A stretch of 20,906 bases of DNA from NCBI GenBank assembly GCA_009774395.1, contig VSNQ01000079.1, forward strand, positions 1,508-22,413. Reading direction: 5' to 3'. Under the pieces are notes generated by a model. The model saw only the letters and a program-made list of their open reading frames with translations, had not been told where the DNA came from and did no database searches. Below are positions 1-8,503 of this stretch, in pieces (the stretch's first letter is position 1; every line of letters begins with the position of its first letter). The position numbers were made by a program, and so were the translations under genes. Origin of the DNA: Lachnospiraceae bacterium. GTDB lineage: Bacteria > Bacillota > Clostridia > Lachnospirales > Lachnospiraceae.

Positions 1-165
1 TCTGCCGCCGCCGCAGAACCTTCTGCTCCTGCTTTCGCAGTTTCAGCGGCTGTCTTTGACCTTTCTGCCGCCGCCGCGAAACTTTCCGCTCCTGCTTTCG
101 CGGTTTCGGCGGCTGTCTTTGACCTTTCCGCTGCCGCTGCAGAACCTTCTGCGCCAGAGTTTACC
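1..165. repeat. 63-bp tandem repeats inside the fibre gene
   Basis: Units start at 1, 64 and 127 on the plus strand, the third being partial. Units 1 and 2 match at about 57 of 63 positions and the differences are mostly third-base changes. Each unit codes for 21 residues, that is three heptads, ending in the shared block AERSKTAAETAKAGAE. The array may continue left of the window. Confidence 0.85.
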
Positions 166-254
166 GCTTCTATTGCTTCATATATAGATTTTCTTACATC
201 CCTGCCATACTGCGCAGTTTTTATAAATTCTAATTGATTTGTTATATTAGCCAT
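1..254 (-). CDS. Tail fibre / baseplate protein, N-terminal part (runs off the left edge)
   Basis: The first 84 codons of a gene that continues beyond the window. The ATG at 254-252 is preceded by GAGGGA at a good distance, and the gene starts 13 bases after the Tal-like gene stops. The N-terminus MANITNQLEFIKTAQYGRDV resembles the short conserved head (often ...LEF..TA.YGRDVR.AI...) seen at the N-terminus of many tail-tip and fibre proteins of Firmicute siphoviruses. After residue 34 the chain becomes Ala/Glu/Lys-rich with a strict seven-residue rhythm. It is built from 21-residue units encoded by 63-bp DNA repeats, which suggests a trimeric coiled-coil shaft. By position, directly after Dit and Tal, it is probably a receptor-binding or tip-decorating fibre. 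The receptor-binding end is not visible, so specificity cannot be judged. Confidence 0.6.
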   Translation of the reverse strand, partial: MANITNQLEFIKTAQYGRDVRKSIYEAIEAVNSGAEGSAAAAERSKTAAETAKAGAESFAAAAERSKTAAETAKAGAEGSAAAA

Positions 255-267
255 TCGGTATCCCTCA

Positions 268-2364
268 TTACGAAATTCCCGGTTTTCCTAGTTCTTGGAT
301 TTGAGCACTAAGCTGTAAAATCCATTTATTAATATCATTAACCATTGTATCATTTAGATTTTTTACAGTTACTTTTAGCGCATCTATTGCTGTTTGTGCC
401 TTTTCTGCCGCCGACTTTGCGGCTTCTGCTGCGTTCTTCGCTTCTGTGGCGGCACTGTTTGCCGTACTGGCTGCTGCATTTGCTGTCTTAGCCGCTTCGT
501 TTGCAGTATCAGCAGTTTCTTGTGCTTTATCTGCTGCACTCTGTGCTTTTTCTGCCGCCGTCTTCGCAATTTCCGCTGCCTCTTTTGCCTTTTTGATTGC
601 CTCCTTTGCAGTCTTCATAGCTTCTGAATTATCAATAATATCGTTTATCTGATTGATTGCATCTCCCGATATACTAATGGCTTCCATGTTGCCATCCATG
701 CCGACCTTGTATTTATCATTAACGTTTATCCCATTTACATCAATTGTAATTCTTACCGTTCCGGATGCATCTTTTATTGTGATTCTCCCGTCCGTATTTT
801 CACTGCCGCCTGCAATTATTTCAGTGCCTTTTATGCTGCCTTTCCTTATGTCAATTCCGTTGATATCTATTACAGCAATTATATTATTTTTGCTGTCCAA
901 GACTTCTATTTTTCCGTCTTTAGCCGTATCACTGCCGCCTATCAGCAGTGTCCCGCCTCTTATACGATCTGCAAACATACTTCCTGTTGTAATAAAATCA
1001 GCTACTAAATTTCCGTCAATTGTCCACGCATTCCGATATGTCCCATCATAGCCTGTCGTACTAAATCCGATACCATTTTTATTTATCCGTATTACATTTG
1101 TCGCATTTTTCTTTTCCGGCGCATCCATAATCAATATCTGTTCTGGATGTTTGTCTGCATTTTCTCCACAATCTAATATTACATAACCGCCCTTTGCGCC
1201 CGTAATAAGCTGTGTAGCATTGTCAACAGCAGCATTTATTTTTTCGGATGTACTGTTTGCTATAGCCTTTACTTTGCTGTCCAGTTCAACAGCGGATTTT
1301 GTAACAGTTGACGACAAACTTTTTCTTTCAGTACCTAATACAAATTTATTTCGATCCGGCTGCAAAAGGTAAATGTCCATTTTGCTCACAAGCATTCTTA
1401 CGTGATTGAGATTATTGTACACGGATTCTATGTAGGCATATCCTAATTGGATTTCTTGGATTTCTGGATCGGTCATATTAAGGTCAACTGCTCTAACTTC
1501 AATTGTGTTTAATTCTGCTAATATACTGTCAAGATATGCCGTTGTTTTTCTTGTAAGCTGCTCAATTGTTGATACATTTTCAAATTCAATTGTGCCTACA
1601 ATTCGTCCATACTTTTCTATGGCTTTTGCATTGGATACTGTTACAGTGGGTCTGTTTCCCTCATCATCTTCGGCACCAATTCCTATTATTACCGTTTGGA
1701 TTGATGCGGCGTTCCATGTCTGTTTCAAATCCAGTATATTTTCTCCAAGCCGGATAGGCTGTGTGTTGTAATGATTGATTGTCTGTGTACAGTCAAAATA
1801 TATTTTCCCGTCTGTTCCTTCATATGCGCATATATATGCATTCAGCAGTTTTATTACTTTGTCGTTTAACTCGTGGTATGTATCAGGATAGTTTTTATTA
1901 GCCCTGACAATATTGTTGTTGCTGTCCACATCCGCAAGGTCAAGCGTGTTTATAATAAAATGCTTGCTGGTATCTACTTGTACATTATGGCATTGTATAA
2001 GCTGTGTGACATAATCTGCAGGAGTGCCCTTATATTCGTATGGATGCACTATGCTGTCCAGTAAATATGTAAGTATTCCCTCACATTTAATCTTTCTTCT
2101 GTTGTAAAGGTCTTTTTCATCTTTTGTTACCCTGCCAGTAAATAACCATTTACGCCCTGTTTTATTTATCTTGTATACTTTTATTAAAGTTGTCAGTCTT
2201 TCAATGCTTCTATACTCTGGATGCGGAGGATATATATAAAATTCAAAGGAACCTGCCCCGTTTATCTGTAAGGAAAGTTTCGGCGTCCCAATCTGATATT
2301 CTTCATCCCTCATGTCCAGAAGCATATACTCCATGCCATTTTTTACACAAACAACTTGATACAT
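268..2364 (-). CDS. Tail tip protein, Tal / phage minor structural protein
   Basis: A 698-residue protein encoded directly after Dit, the usual place of the tail-associated (Tal, gp37-like or prophage-endopeptidase-tail) protein that forms the tip of siphovirus tails. Residues 1 to about 350 have the mixed alpha/beta character of that family's N-terminal hub domain. Residues about 470-545 hold two similar beta-rich repeats (IGGSDTAKDGKIEVLDSKNN and AGGSENTDGRITIKDASGTV, each leading into an 'IDxNGI' motif). Residues about 580-660 are an Ala-rich heptad coiled coil (AAEKAQSAADKAQETADTAN). No peptidase or glycosidase motif was seen, so it is probably structural rather than lytic. The ATG at 2364 shares one base with the Dit stop (TAATG), which suggests translational coupling. 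AAGGGGG lies 9 bases upstream. Confidence 0.75.
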   Translation of the reverse strand: MYQVVCVKNGMEYMLLDMRDEEYQIGTPKLSLQINGAGSFEFYIYPPHPEYRSIERLTTLIKVYKINKTGRKWLFTGRVTKDEKDLYNRRKIKCEGILTYLLDSIVHPYEYKGTPADYVTQLIQCHNVQVDTSKHFIINTLDLADVDSNNNIVRANKNYPDTYHELNDKVIKLLNAYICAYEGTDGKIYFDCTQTINHYNTQPIRLGENILDLKQTWNAASIQTVIIGIGAEDDEGNRPTVTVSNAKAIEKYGRIVGTIEFENVSTIEQLTRKTTAYLDSILAELNTIEVRAVDLNMTDPEIQEIQLGYAYIESVYNNLNHVRMLVSKMDIYLLQPDRNKFVLGTERKSLSSTVTKSAVELDSKVKAIANSTSEKINAAVDNATQLITGAKGGYVILDCGENADKHPEQILIMDAPEKKNATNVIRINKNGIGFSTTGYDGTYRNAWTIDGNLVADFITTGSMFADRIRGGTLLIGGSDTAKDGKIEVLDSKNNIIAVIDINGIDIRKGSIKGTEIIAGGSENTDGRITIKDASGTVRITIDVNGINVNDKYKVGMDGNMEAISISGDAINQINDIIDNSEAMKTAKEAIKKAKEAAEIAKTAAEKAQSAADKAQETADTANEAAKTANAAASTANSAATEAKNAAEAAKSAAEKAQTAIDALKVTVKNLNDTMVNDINKWILQLSAQIQELGKPGIS

Positions 2365-3053
2365 TACAGACTTCCCCCTTTGTTTTCAATAGTCACTACT
2401 CCGTTTCCGCGGAATGTCAAAATATTCGCGCCTTCACAAAATTCTATTTCAAATATTTTGTTTTTTCCGGTGGAAAGATTGTATGTCTTTCCCTTGAAAA
2501 CTACTGTCATTGCTGCGCTTACCGTTATACTGGGGATATATTTTTTACGCTGCCCTATATAGGTTACTTCCAAAATATCATTAACTTTTAAGTTACTTAC
2601 TTCGTTAATGATTCCTGTTTCAAAACTAAACGGATTCCATAACCAATCCTCCCCTCTGTCGTATTTATACGGTTCTACAGCGCATTGTACTTCAATGATT
2701 CCTTTCAGTGGTTCGGAACTAAGGGCAGTTGCTTTTACTCTACCGATATAGTAATAATTTCCATCATTATCAAATGATATCTCCGAAAACCGTTTCCCAT
2801 GCAGGGCATTCATTACTTCGCTATATTTTCTATGGATGTCCCGTTCATCACCAAGCATTTCAAAATTCAAAGTGATTGTACGTTCTTTGTATTTTACATC
2901 ACCTGTCAGTGCTTCTGTTAAATCCAGCGATCCATCTGCACCAGCTATCTCAATTATGTATGTTTTCGGTTCTGGAGGCGTAATTTCTACTATACTAAGG
3001 GATAATCCTAAATCATTCGCACTATGAATATTGTCAAATTTTACGCCTGTCAT
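2364..3053 (-). CDS. Distal tail protein (Dit), phage tail family
   Basis: A protein of about 229 residues between the tape measure and the Tal-like gene, matching the position, length and character of Dit, the ring that caps the tail tube and anchors the tip. Family-like features are the early GADGSLDLTEALTGDVKYKE stretch, followed by an 'ITLNFEMLGD'-type strand, and a C-terminal galectin-like beta region. The reading frame can be extended to a TTG at 3062, but the RBS-like AGGGGGG touches that codon. It is spaced about 9 bases from the ATG at 3053, so the ATG is the better start. The tape measure stop lies one base before it. Confidence 0.8.
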   Translation of the reverse strand: MTGVKFDNIHSANDLGLSLSIVEITPPEPKTYIIEIAGADGSLDLTEALTGDVKYKERTITLNFEMLGDERDIHRKYSEVMNALHGKRFSEISFDNDGNYYYIGRVKATALSSEPLKGIIEVQCAVEPYKYDRGEDWLWNPFSFETGIINEVSNLKVNDILEVTYIGQRKKYIPSITVSAAMTVVFKGKTYNLSTGKNKIFEIEFCEGANILTFRGNGVVTIENKGGSL

Positions 3054-3054
3054 T

Positions 3055-6000
3055 TTAGCCAACCCCCCTGTATTTTTCCTCTGTCAATTCTCCGAATATT
3101 ACATCCAGCCCCGGTGCCAATTCCCCTATTAATACGCCTGTATCTGTAACGACCTTCATATTTGCTATATCTGGCAAATACCGCGACATAACATTTAACA
3201 TATCTGTACACACCGCAGCCACTCTATCATTTTGTAATGAAATTGCAGATGTGACTGCTTCGGCAATTCCTCTATTCCCACTTTGCTTCATATCTATTGA
3301 CACCTTTGGCATACAGTCGGCAATAATAGCATCTATATTTTTCATTGTTTCCTGCCAGCCTGTTATATAACCCTCACCGGACATTTCACCTAGATATGCA
3401 AATTTTTTAGACGGGGAATGTATATCAAGGGTAGATTTTGCTGCCTGAATCGTAGCATTACATAGTTCTTGTATCGTTGCGATTACTCCGCTTTTTCCGG
3501 ATTCTATTCCTTCCTGCAGCCCTTCTGCTACCCGTCTGCCTATCTCCTTAAATTCTTCTGGTGGAAGCCCGACTTTTGTTTTTGTTATTGCATTCGTGGC
3601 AAGTTGGGTAATTACAGCCAATACCCTCTCCTTCTTGTTTTCAATTCCCAGCCGCAGACCTTCGTCAAAATTTTCGCCTATCTCCTGTGTTTTTTTAGAC
3701 GGGGAATGTTCTTCCAATGTCTGCATTGCCGCAATTAGTGACGTTTCTGCCAATGTATTTGATGCATTTCTTACATCTCCTTCTTTTGATGCAAGCCCTT
3801 TAATATAGCCAATACCTGCATTTTGTGCCGCTTTATCGTATGAATCCATAATATCCGCCGCTGTTGAAGTCGGAATTTCCATTGATTCGCTAAACATTTC
3901 ATTTGCTTTTTGTAGTTCTTCGTCTGTCATTTCCACAAATGCAGCCACATATCCCGCTCCTTGTGGCCCCATGTCCGCAAGATATTGTAAAAGCCCTTGA
4001 TTGATTCCTCTATCAGCTAGGGATTCAATATTATCAGCCCATTCTGTAATGCCTGTAATCTGCGACTGCATATTTTCCAGAATTTCTTCTTTAGACAGTT
4101 TGATTTCGCTTGAAAATTTCTCAAACAATTGCATCTGTCCCTGTATGTTTTCTGACAGGTCACTATACATCTTATTGTAGGCTTCTATTGCTTCCTCCGA
4201 CATCTCACTAATATCTGCTCCTGTGTTCAATGCCGCTTCCCCAAGTTCTTGCATATTGCCAGTGGCTATCAAAAATGCTTCCTTATCTGCAATATATTCC
4301 TCTGCTTCTGCATATTCAGCTTCTAATTCATCCATAGTGTTTTTTGTTTCATCTATTTGTTCATTAAGTGCTTTTATATCTTCTATGAGTTCAAGATATT
4401 CTTTCTGTGTTATAAGGCTTTCTTCACCAGCTCTCTCCCGTTCTTGATTCAGCCTTTCTTCTGCTTCTGCCAGATTTTTTGTTGCTTCCTCCTGCGCTAT
4501 CGTTAATTCCTTCAATTGTTTTTCAGCTTCATAATGCTTTTCAGAGATTTCATCTTGATCTTTTCTTGCTGCTTCTGCTTCCATAAGTGCCATCTGTGCA
4601 TCTATATTCTCAAGGATTGCATCTGTTGACATATTAGTAAGCCCTGTCTGTTCATCTATATTTAGGTTCAAATTGGGCATCGCTGTATTTAGTTCATCCA
4701 CAATTGCCGCCTGCCTTGCCTGTTCTGATGCTGTAAGTACTGTCTTTTGCTGTAATTCGTCTAGTTCTTCTGCTAGTTCGATACAGGTTTGACGTTCTAT
4801 TTCAAAATTTTCTCTGTTTTCGGCACTTTTTTGTATTAATTCGTCTGATTGATTATTTAATTGTTGAGAAGAATCAACTAATACTCTTGTTGCTGCTGAA
4901 AGCTTGTCTGCCTGCGCGGATGCGGTCTTTGTGTATAATGTTACTGCACCAACCACGCCTGCAATCGCTGTCGCTAACAATATATATGGATTTGCGTCGG
5001 CTGTTATATTAAATAATTGCTGTGCTACCGTAGCGGCTTTTGTCGCCACAGTATAAGCCACCTTTGCGGATGTAACACCGCCGATCAATCCCGCTATCAC
5101 TTCGCTGTTTTCTAAAATCCAAGTAAAGCCATCTATTAATCTTGGCAAAGCATTTTCTGCCGCACCTATGGCATTTGTCACAAATTCCCCTAATGCTCTG
5201 GACATTTTATCTAATGATACACCAAGATTCCCGTTATCAATTTCATCTTGCAGCCTTCCCACGGCGGCGGTTGCAGAATCAACAGCCCCTTTCATTTCGT
5301 CATCAAAAAGCCCATAGGCAGTAATTCCAAGCCCTTCTAATGCACTTTGCAGAATGGTTATTCTGCCCTTTAGGTTATCGTTAAGCGTATCTGCCATATC
5401 CTGCGCTGCACCGGAACAATTGTTTATCTGTTCAATTAAATCGTCGTATTCTTTTCCAGTACCTTTTAGTAACGCATTAACAGCAGCTATATCTGTTTTG
5501 TTAAATATTGTATTTATCATTCGGATTTTCTGCGCACGGGTCATATCTGACATAATAGTGTTCATATCAGTTAAAATATCGTTTAAATCACGCATATTTC
5601 CGTTAGAATCATTAATGCGCAACCCCATTCCTGAAATTGCATCTGCTGCCTTGTCTGTAGGTGCTGACAGAGATAATATTACATTCCGCAGATGTGTTCC
5701 GCCTTCTGCGCCTTTTATGCCATTATTTGCCAATACACCTAATTCAGCGTTCATGGTTTCCAATGACTGCCCTGCAATAGATACGGTTCCTGCACATACA
5801 AGTGTTGCTTCACCCAATTGTGCCACACTTGTATTTGATTTTTGTGAGGTTTTTGCCATCTCATCTATGTAATTATCCAATTCGCTTGTTTCGAGTCCTA
5901 ATGCTGCCATGGAATCCGTAACAAGATCGCTCGCATATCCTAATTCAAGTCCGCCTGCCGCTGCAAGGTTTAGCACTCTCGGAAGCGTGGAAGCTGATTT

Positions 6001-6918
6001 TTCTGCGTCATATCCTGCAAGTGCAAGATAATTTAACGCTTCACCCGCTTGGGATGCGGAATATTTTGTTGCTTTGCCGCAATCCTGCGCTGCCTCGGAA
6101 AGTAATTGATACTCTTTACTGCCGTTTGCTATCTCATTTGTGGTTATGCCCATCGTAGCGGAAACCTGTGACATAGATGTTTCAAAGCTGCTTCCTGTTT
6201 CTACTGCTTCCGTTGCTATTTTTTTAATGCCGTCTGTAATTGTTTTGATGCCAGATTTTATTGCGCTTGAAAGCAGTTCAGCCTTCAATACATCTCCAAA
6301 TACTGATGTTTTTCCTGTAGCGTCCTGAACTTCTCTGCTGTATTCATCTACAGAATCCGCACATTGATTAGCAGATTCTTCTGCATCCTGCATCTTTTTT
6401 TGGTTCTGCTCTATTTCCCTGTTCAATCCTTCTAATTCAGTATTTGCGTTATTAATACTTGTTTGATACGAATTAACTTTATCGCCTGTCTTCTGTACTA
6501 TTTTTTCTTGTGCCTCATACTGCTCATTGACATCACCCAGTTTTTCCGTTAATTCCTTAACTTCGTTACTGTTTTCTCCATATGTTTCTTTCGCTTCCTC
6601 TAATGCATTATTCAGATTTGCCCTTTTTTGTTCTAAATCCGCCAAAAGTTTCGTTTCATCTTCATGCTTTTTTATAACTCTATCCTGCATTTCTGTAAGA
6701 AGATGAACTTTATTTTTTTGTTGTTCTTGTAGCTTAATATATACTTCCTGTTTCGCTTTCAACGCTTCAAGCGAATCTGCATTATCTTTAAATTTCGCCG
6801 TAACAAGTTTTAATTCACTTTGAAACTTATTTAATTCAGATTTTGCACTTGCCAGATTCGCCCTAAACTCTGATTCTCCGTCAATTACAATCCTAGCCCC
6901 GATCTTCTTTTCTGCCAT
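3055..6918 (-). CDS. Tail tape measure protein (TP901 family)
   Basis: The longest gene in the window, 1287 residues from the preferred start. An in-frame ATG at 6945 exists, but GAGG followed by six bases points to the ATG at 6918 (MAEKKIGARIV). Residues about 10-210 are coiled coil. Residues about 240-550 carry the TP901-type core, with SFETSMSQVSATMGITTNEI, NYLALAGYDAEKS, GTHLRNVILSLSAPTDKAAD and IFNKTDIAAVNALLKGTG. Hydrophobic alpha-helical stretches follow (around residues 600-660), then a second coiled coil (about 690-880). The C-terminus has repeated HSPSKK motifs typical of these proteins. The protein runs through the tail lumen and sets tail length. At the usual ~1.5 angstrom per residue it would give a tail of about 190 nm. 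This length is an inference that ignores processing. Confidence 0.93.
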   Translation of the reverse strand: MAEKKIGARIVIDGESEFRANLASAKSELNKFQSELKLVTAKFKDNADSLEALKAKQEVYIKLQEQQKNKVHLLTEMQDRVIKKHEDETKLLADLEQKRANLNNALEEAKETYGENSNEVKELTEKLGDVNEQYEAQEKIVQKTGDKVNSYQTSINNANTELEGLNREIEQNQKKMQDAEESANQCADSVDEYSREVQDATGKTSVFGDVLKAELLSSAIKSGIKTITDGIKKIATEAVETGSSFETSMSQVSATMGITTNEIANGSKEYQLLSEAAQDCGKATKYSASQAGEALNYLALAGYDAEKSASTLPRVLNLAAAGGLELGYASDLVTDSMAALGLETSELDNYIDEMAKTSQKSNTSVAQLGEATLVCAGTVSIAGQSLETMNAELGVLANNGIKGAEGGTHLRNVILSLSAPTDKAADAISGMGLRINDSNGNMRDLNDILTDMNTIMSDMTRAQKIRMINTIFNKTDIAAVNALLKGTGKEYDDLIEQINNCSGAAQDMADTLNDNLKGRITILQSALEGLGITAYGLFDDEMKGAVDSATAAVGRLQDEIDNGNLGVSLDKMSRALGEFVTNAIGAAENALPRLIDGFTWILENSEVIAGLIGGVTSAKVAYTVATKAATVAQQLFNITADANPYILLATAIAGVVGAVTLYTKTASAQADKLSAATRVLVDSSQQLNNQSDELIQKSAENRENFEIERQTCIELAEELDELQQKTVLTASEQARQAAIVDELNTAMPNLNLNIDEQTGLTNMSTDAILENIDAQMALMEAEAARKDQDEISEKHYEAEKQLKELTIAQEEATKNLAEAEERLNQERERAGEESLITQKEYLELIEDIKALNEQIDETKNTMDELEAEYAEAEEYIADKEAFLIATGNMQELGEAALNTGADISEMSEEAIEAYNKMYSDLSENIQGQMQLFEKFSSEIKLSKEEILENMQSQITGITEWADNIESLADRGINQGLLQYLADMGPQGAGYVAAFVEMTDEELQKANEMFSESMEIPTSTAADIMDSYDKAAQNAGIGYIKGLASKEGDVRNASNTLAETSLIAAMQTLEEHSPSKKTQEIGENFDEGLRLGIENKKERVLAVITQLATNAITKTKVGLPPEEFKEIGRRVAEGLQEGIESGKSGVIATIQELCNATIQAAKSTLDIHSPSKKFAYLGEMSGEGYITGWQETMKNIDAIIADCMPKVSIDMKQSGNRGIAEAVTSAISLQNDRVAAVCTDMLNVMSRYLPDIANMKVVTDTGVLIGELAPGLDVIFGELTEEKYRGVG
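3403..3708. repeat. Intragenic repeat of HSPSKK units in the tape measure gene
   Basis: The 18-base string ttttttagacggggaatg occurs at 3403-3420 and again at 3691-3708, exactly 288 bases (96 codons) apart. It encodes HSPSKK with the following similar pattern 'IG..FDEGL..GIE'. A third, more diverged unit (LPPEEFKEIGRRVAEGLQEG) lies between them, so the region is built from three units of roughly 45-50 residues. Confidence 0.8.
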
Positions 6919-6934
6919 TTTGTACCTCATTTTC

Positions 6935-7548
6935 CTACAAATCACGCATACTTACAGGCTTATCCAGTCTATCAGGAATTACATACAACATTTTCTTCAT
7001 TTCCATGTTATGTATTTCTTTGTATGCGTCATACACATCCATATACTCACCGATCCGCATTTGTCCTGTATCTGCCTTCGATAGTCCCATATGTAGGCTT
7101 TGTGCAATAATCCGCCAAAAGTCGATACGCTCATCCTCATTATTTTTTACCTCTTGGCGGATTACACGTTTTTTCGTTCAAAACACTTAGAATATTCTGT
7201 GTGGATTTTACACGCTGTTTCATATAGTTCAAATTGGGCATTTTGAATAGCTGCCAGTGCTTCTTTTAAATCTATATTTTCTCCTGCATCTGCTGCTTCT
7301 TTTAGCATACATGGAAGTATCTTGCTAATTGCTTTTATTGACGGTTCCACTCGCTTAAACAGCATCTTCCCTTCGTTGTTCATTACTGCCGACCCATTTT
7401 TATCTTTTACAATCTCAACACCTGTAATCTGCATTTCAAAATTATTCAGTGTTTGAAATTGTTCTTGTATTTCAATCAGTACATTAATATCGCATTTAAT
7501 TGGATATTCTTTTCCGGCAAGCCTTACACTTTCCATATGCTCAAACAT
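6935..7548 (-). CDS. Tail assembly chaperone GT, made by -1 ribosomal frameshift
   Basis: This is the long product of the tail chaperone locus. Translation starts with G at 7548, shifts back one base at A AAA AAC (7174-7168), and continues for 77 codons in the -1 frame to a TAG at 6937-6935, giving a 204-residue fusion. The T part begins RVIRQEVKNN, includes FWRIIAQSLHMGLSKADTGQ, and ends PVSMRDL. It has no start codon or ribosome binding site of its own that would explain it. It fills the otherwise empty space between G and the tape measure gene, whose ATG lies 16 bases after its stop. In lambda and many siphoviruses G and GT coat the tape measure and recruit tail tube protein. The slip site and hairpin are seen directly. 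The product itself is inferred. Confidence 0.82.
7108..7174 (-). promoter_or_regulatory. Programmed -1 frameshift site: slippery A AAA AAC plus hairpin
   Basis: The heptamer A AAA AAC occupies 7174-7168, in the correct phase relative to the G frame (CGA AAA AAC). Three bases downstream a stem begins. The arm TAATCCGCCAAGAG (7164-7151) pairs with CTTTTGGCGGATTA (7121-7108), fourteen pairs with one G-U, around a loop of about 29 bases. The zero-frame TAA stop is the base of the stem. The spacer is shorter than the usual 5-9 bases, so partial unwinding of the stem base is expected when the ribosome sits on the slip site. Confidence 0.85.
7162..7548 (-). CDS. Tail assembly chaperone G
   Basis: A 128-residue protein between the major tail protein and the tape measure gene, the fixed place of the gpG-type tail assembly chaperone. 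The sequence (MESVRLAGKEYPIKCDIN..., helix-rich C-terminal half) fits chaperones of Firmicute siphoviruses. The ATG at 7548 has GGAGGG seven bases upstream. The gene ends with CGA AAA AAC GTG TAA, so the slippery heptamer lies three codons before the stop. Most ribosomes should stop here and make G, with a minority making GT. G is a tail assembly factor and is not expected in the finished virion. Confidence 0.82.
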   Translation of the reverse strand: MFEHMESVRLAGKEYPIKCDINVLIEIQEQFQTLNNFEMQITGVEIVKDKNGSAVMNNEGKMLFKRVEPSIKAISKILPCMLKEAADAGENIDLKEALAAIQNAQFELYETACKIHTEYSKCFERKNV

Positions 7549-7550
7549 TC

Positions 7551-8135
7551 CTATCCCTCCGCCTGCTTATTTAATGTTGTCGGTGTGGTTAATCCAAGTG
7601 TTTCTCGCAACCATGCATCCGCTTCCATACTTGAAGAAAATGTCTTTGTTGTTTTCCATTCACCCGATTCCAAGCCAGCAATCGTGCCTTCAATACTTGG
7701 CGTCTTAAACTCTATATTTTCGCCTTTAGTTGTGTAGTCGTTTGCCGTTTCGCTGAATTTTACTTTGTAGACGACCGTTGCAACATATTCTTTTACGTTA
7801 TTAATCATTTCATCTACATAAAATCCTACACCAACATAATTAGCTGCATCATTCGTTTTATATACTACTTCTTTTTCGTCGTCGCTGACTGTATGCCCAA
7901 AACATACTGTCATTGCCTTAACTGGAAGTCTGTCTGTTCCAAGTGTGATATTTCCGTCCTTAAATTCTTTTACATTTTCTGCTAACTGGTTGTTTGCATA
8001 TAGTTTCGCTTCGTTGTAATTCGGCGTAATATTTACTGTCATTGCCTTTCCGCACGCAAAACAGTCTGTGTATGTTTTCTTTGCTTCGTCTACCAGTTTC
8101 GCTATATAAGGGTTCGATAATCCTACATATGCCAT
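7551..8135 (-). CDS. Major tail tube protein
   Basis: A 194-residue protein that begins MAYVGLSNPYIAKLVDEAKK and carries the mid-protein signatures AMTVCFGHTVSDDEKEVVY and YVGVGFYVDEM, typical of the phi13 / TP901-1 major tail protein group of Firmicute phages. It forms the stacked rings of the non-contractile tail tube. It lies directly upstream of the chaperone G and downstream of the tail terminator, as expected. AGGAGG stands nine bases before the ATG, which fits high expression. The C-terminal segment (TKTFSSSMEADAWLRETLGL) resembles the tails often added to such proteins in clostridial phages. Confidence 0.85.
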   Translation of the reverse strand: MAYVGLSNPYIAKLVDEAKKTYTDCFACGKAMTVNITPNYNEAKLYANNQLAENVKEFKDGNITLGTDRLPVKAMTVCFGHTVSDDEKEVVYKTNDAANYVGVGFYVDEMINNVKEYVATVVYKVKFSETANDYTTKGENIEFKTPSIEGTIAGLESGEWKTTKTFSSSMEADAWLRETLGLTTPTTLNKQAEG

Positions 8136-8155
8136 ATTTCATGTCCTCCTATTAT

Positions 8156-8503
8156 TTATCTAAATCCCGCAACTGTGCAGTCAAATGTTGTCCTGCGTAT
8201 TCTTTTCACGGTTTTATAATCTTCTACTCTTGACGCTATCGAAGTTATCACAAATTCATTTTCTTCCAGATAATCCCTTATTTTGTTCTTTATTGCAAAA
8301 TAGTCAAACTCCGGCGGCGTATACAAGTTTACATATATATCACATTTATCTGCCAATACTCTATTATTGCCGCAAAGTACAGGACGCTCATCTTGATAAA
8401 TGTATGTGATATACTTATCTGCATTTTCGTCTGTACAAAAATCCTGATACACTGGAATACCTATAACAGTTTCTAATTTCAACAGTTTCTCTGATAAATC
8501 CAT
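8156..8503 (-). CDS. Tail terminator / head-tail joining protein
   Basis: A 115-residue protein directly before the major tail protein, the usual slot of the tail terminator (SPP1 gp17-like / DUF3168-like group) that caps the tail tube and docks to the head. The sequence has no strong motif. Its pattern of short helices followed by strands (KITYIYQDE-like strand early, FDYFAIKNKIRDYLEENEF mid, FDCTVAGF at the end) fits this group. Assigned mainly by position and length. The ATG follows an AAAGGCAGGCGG stretch that lies at the end of the gp10-like gene. Confidence 0.6.
   Translation of the reverse strand: MDLSEKLLKLETVIGIPVYQDFCTDENADKYITYIYQDERPVLCGNNRVLADKCDIYVNLYTPPEFDYFAIKNKIRDYLEENEFVITSIASRVEDYKTVKRIRRTTFDCTVAGFR

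Noticed and set aside
1..165. CRISPR-like repeat array
   Set aside because: The units are contiguous 63-bp in-frame coding repeats with no unique spacers.
394..652. Long plus-strand open frames opposite the Tal coiled coil, rich in Cys or Ala
   Set aside because: They mirror the Ala-rich heptad codons of the minus-strand gene and lack ribosome binding sites. They are shadows.
5354..5872. 172-codon plus-strand frame inside the tape measure gene
   Set aside because: Antisense to a well-supported coding frame, with low-complexity composition expected from antisense codons and no start signal.
6935..7160. Possible separate small gene between G and the tape measure gene
   Set aside because: The frame has no convincing start or ribosome binding site of its own and joins exactly to G through a slippery heptamer with hairpin, so it is the T part of GT.
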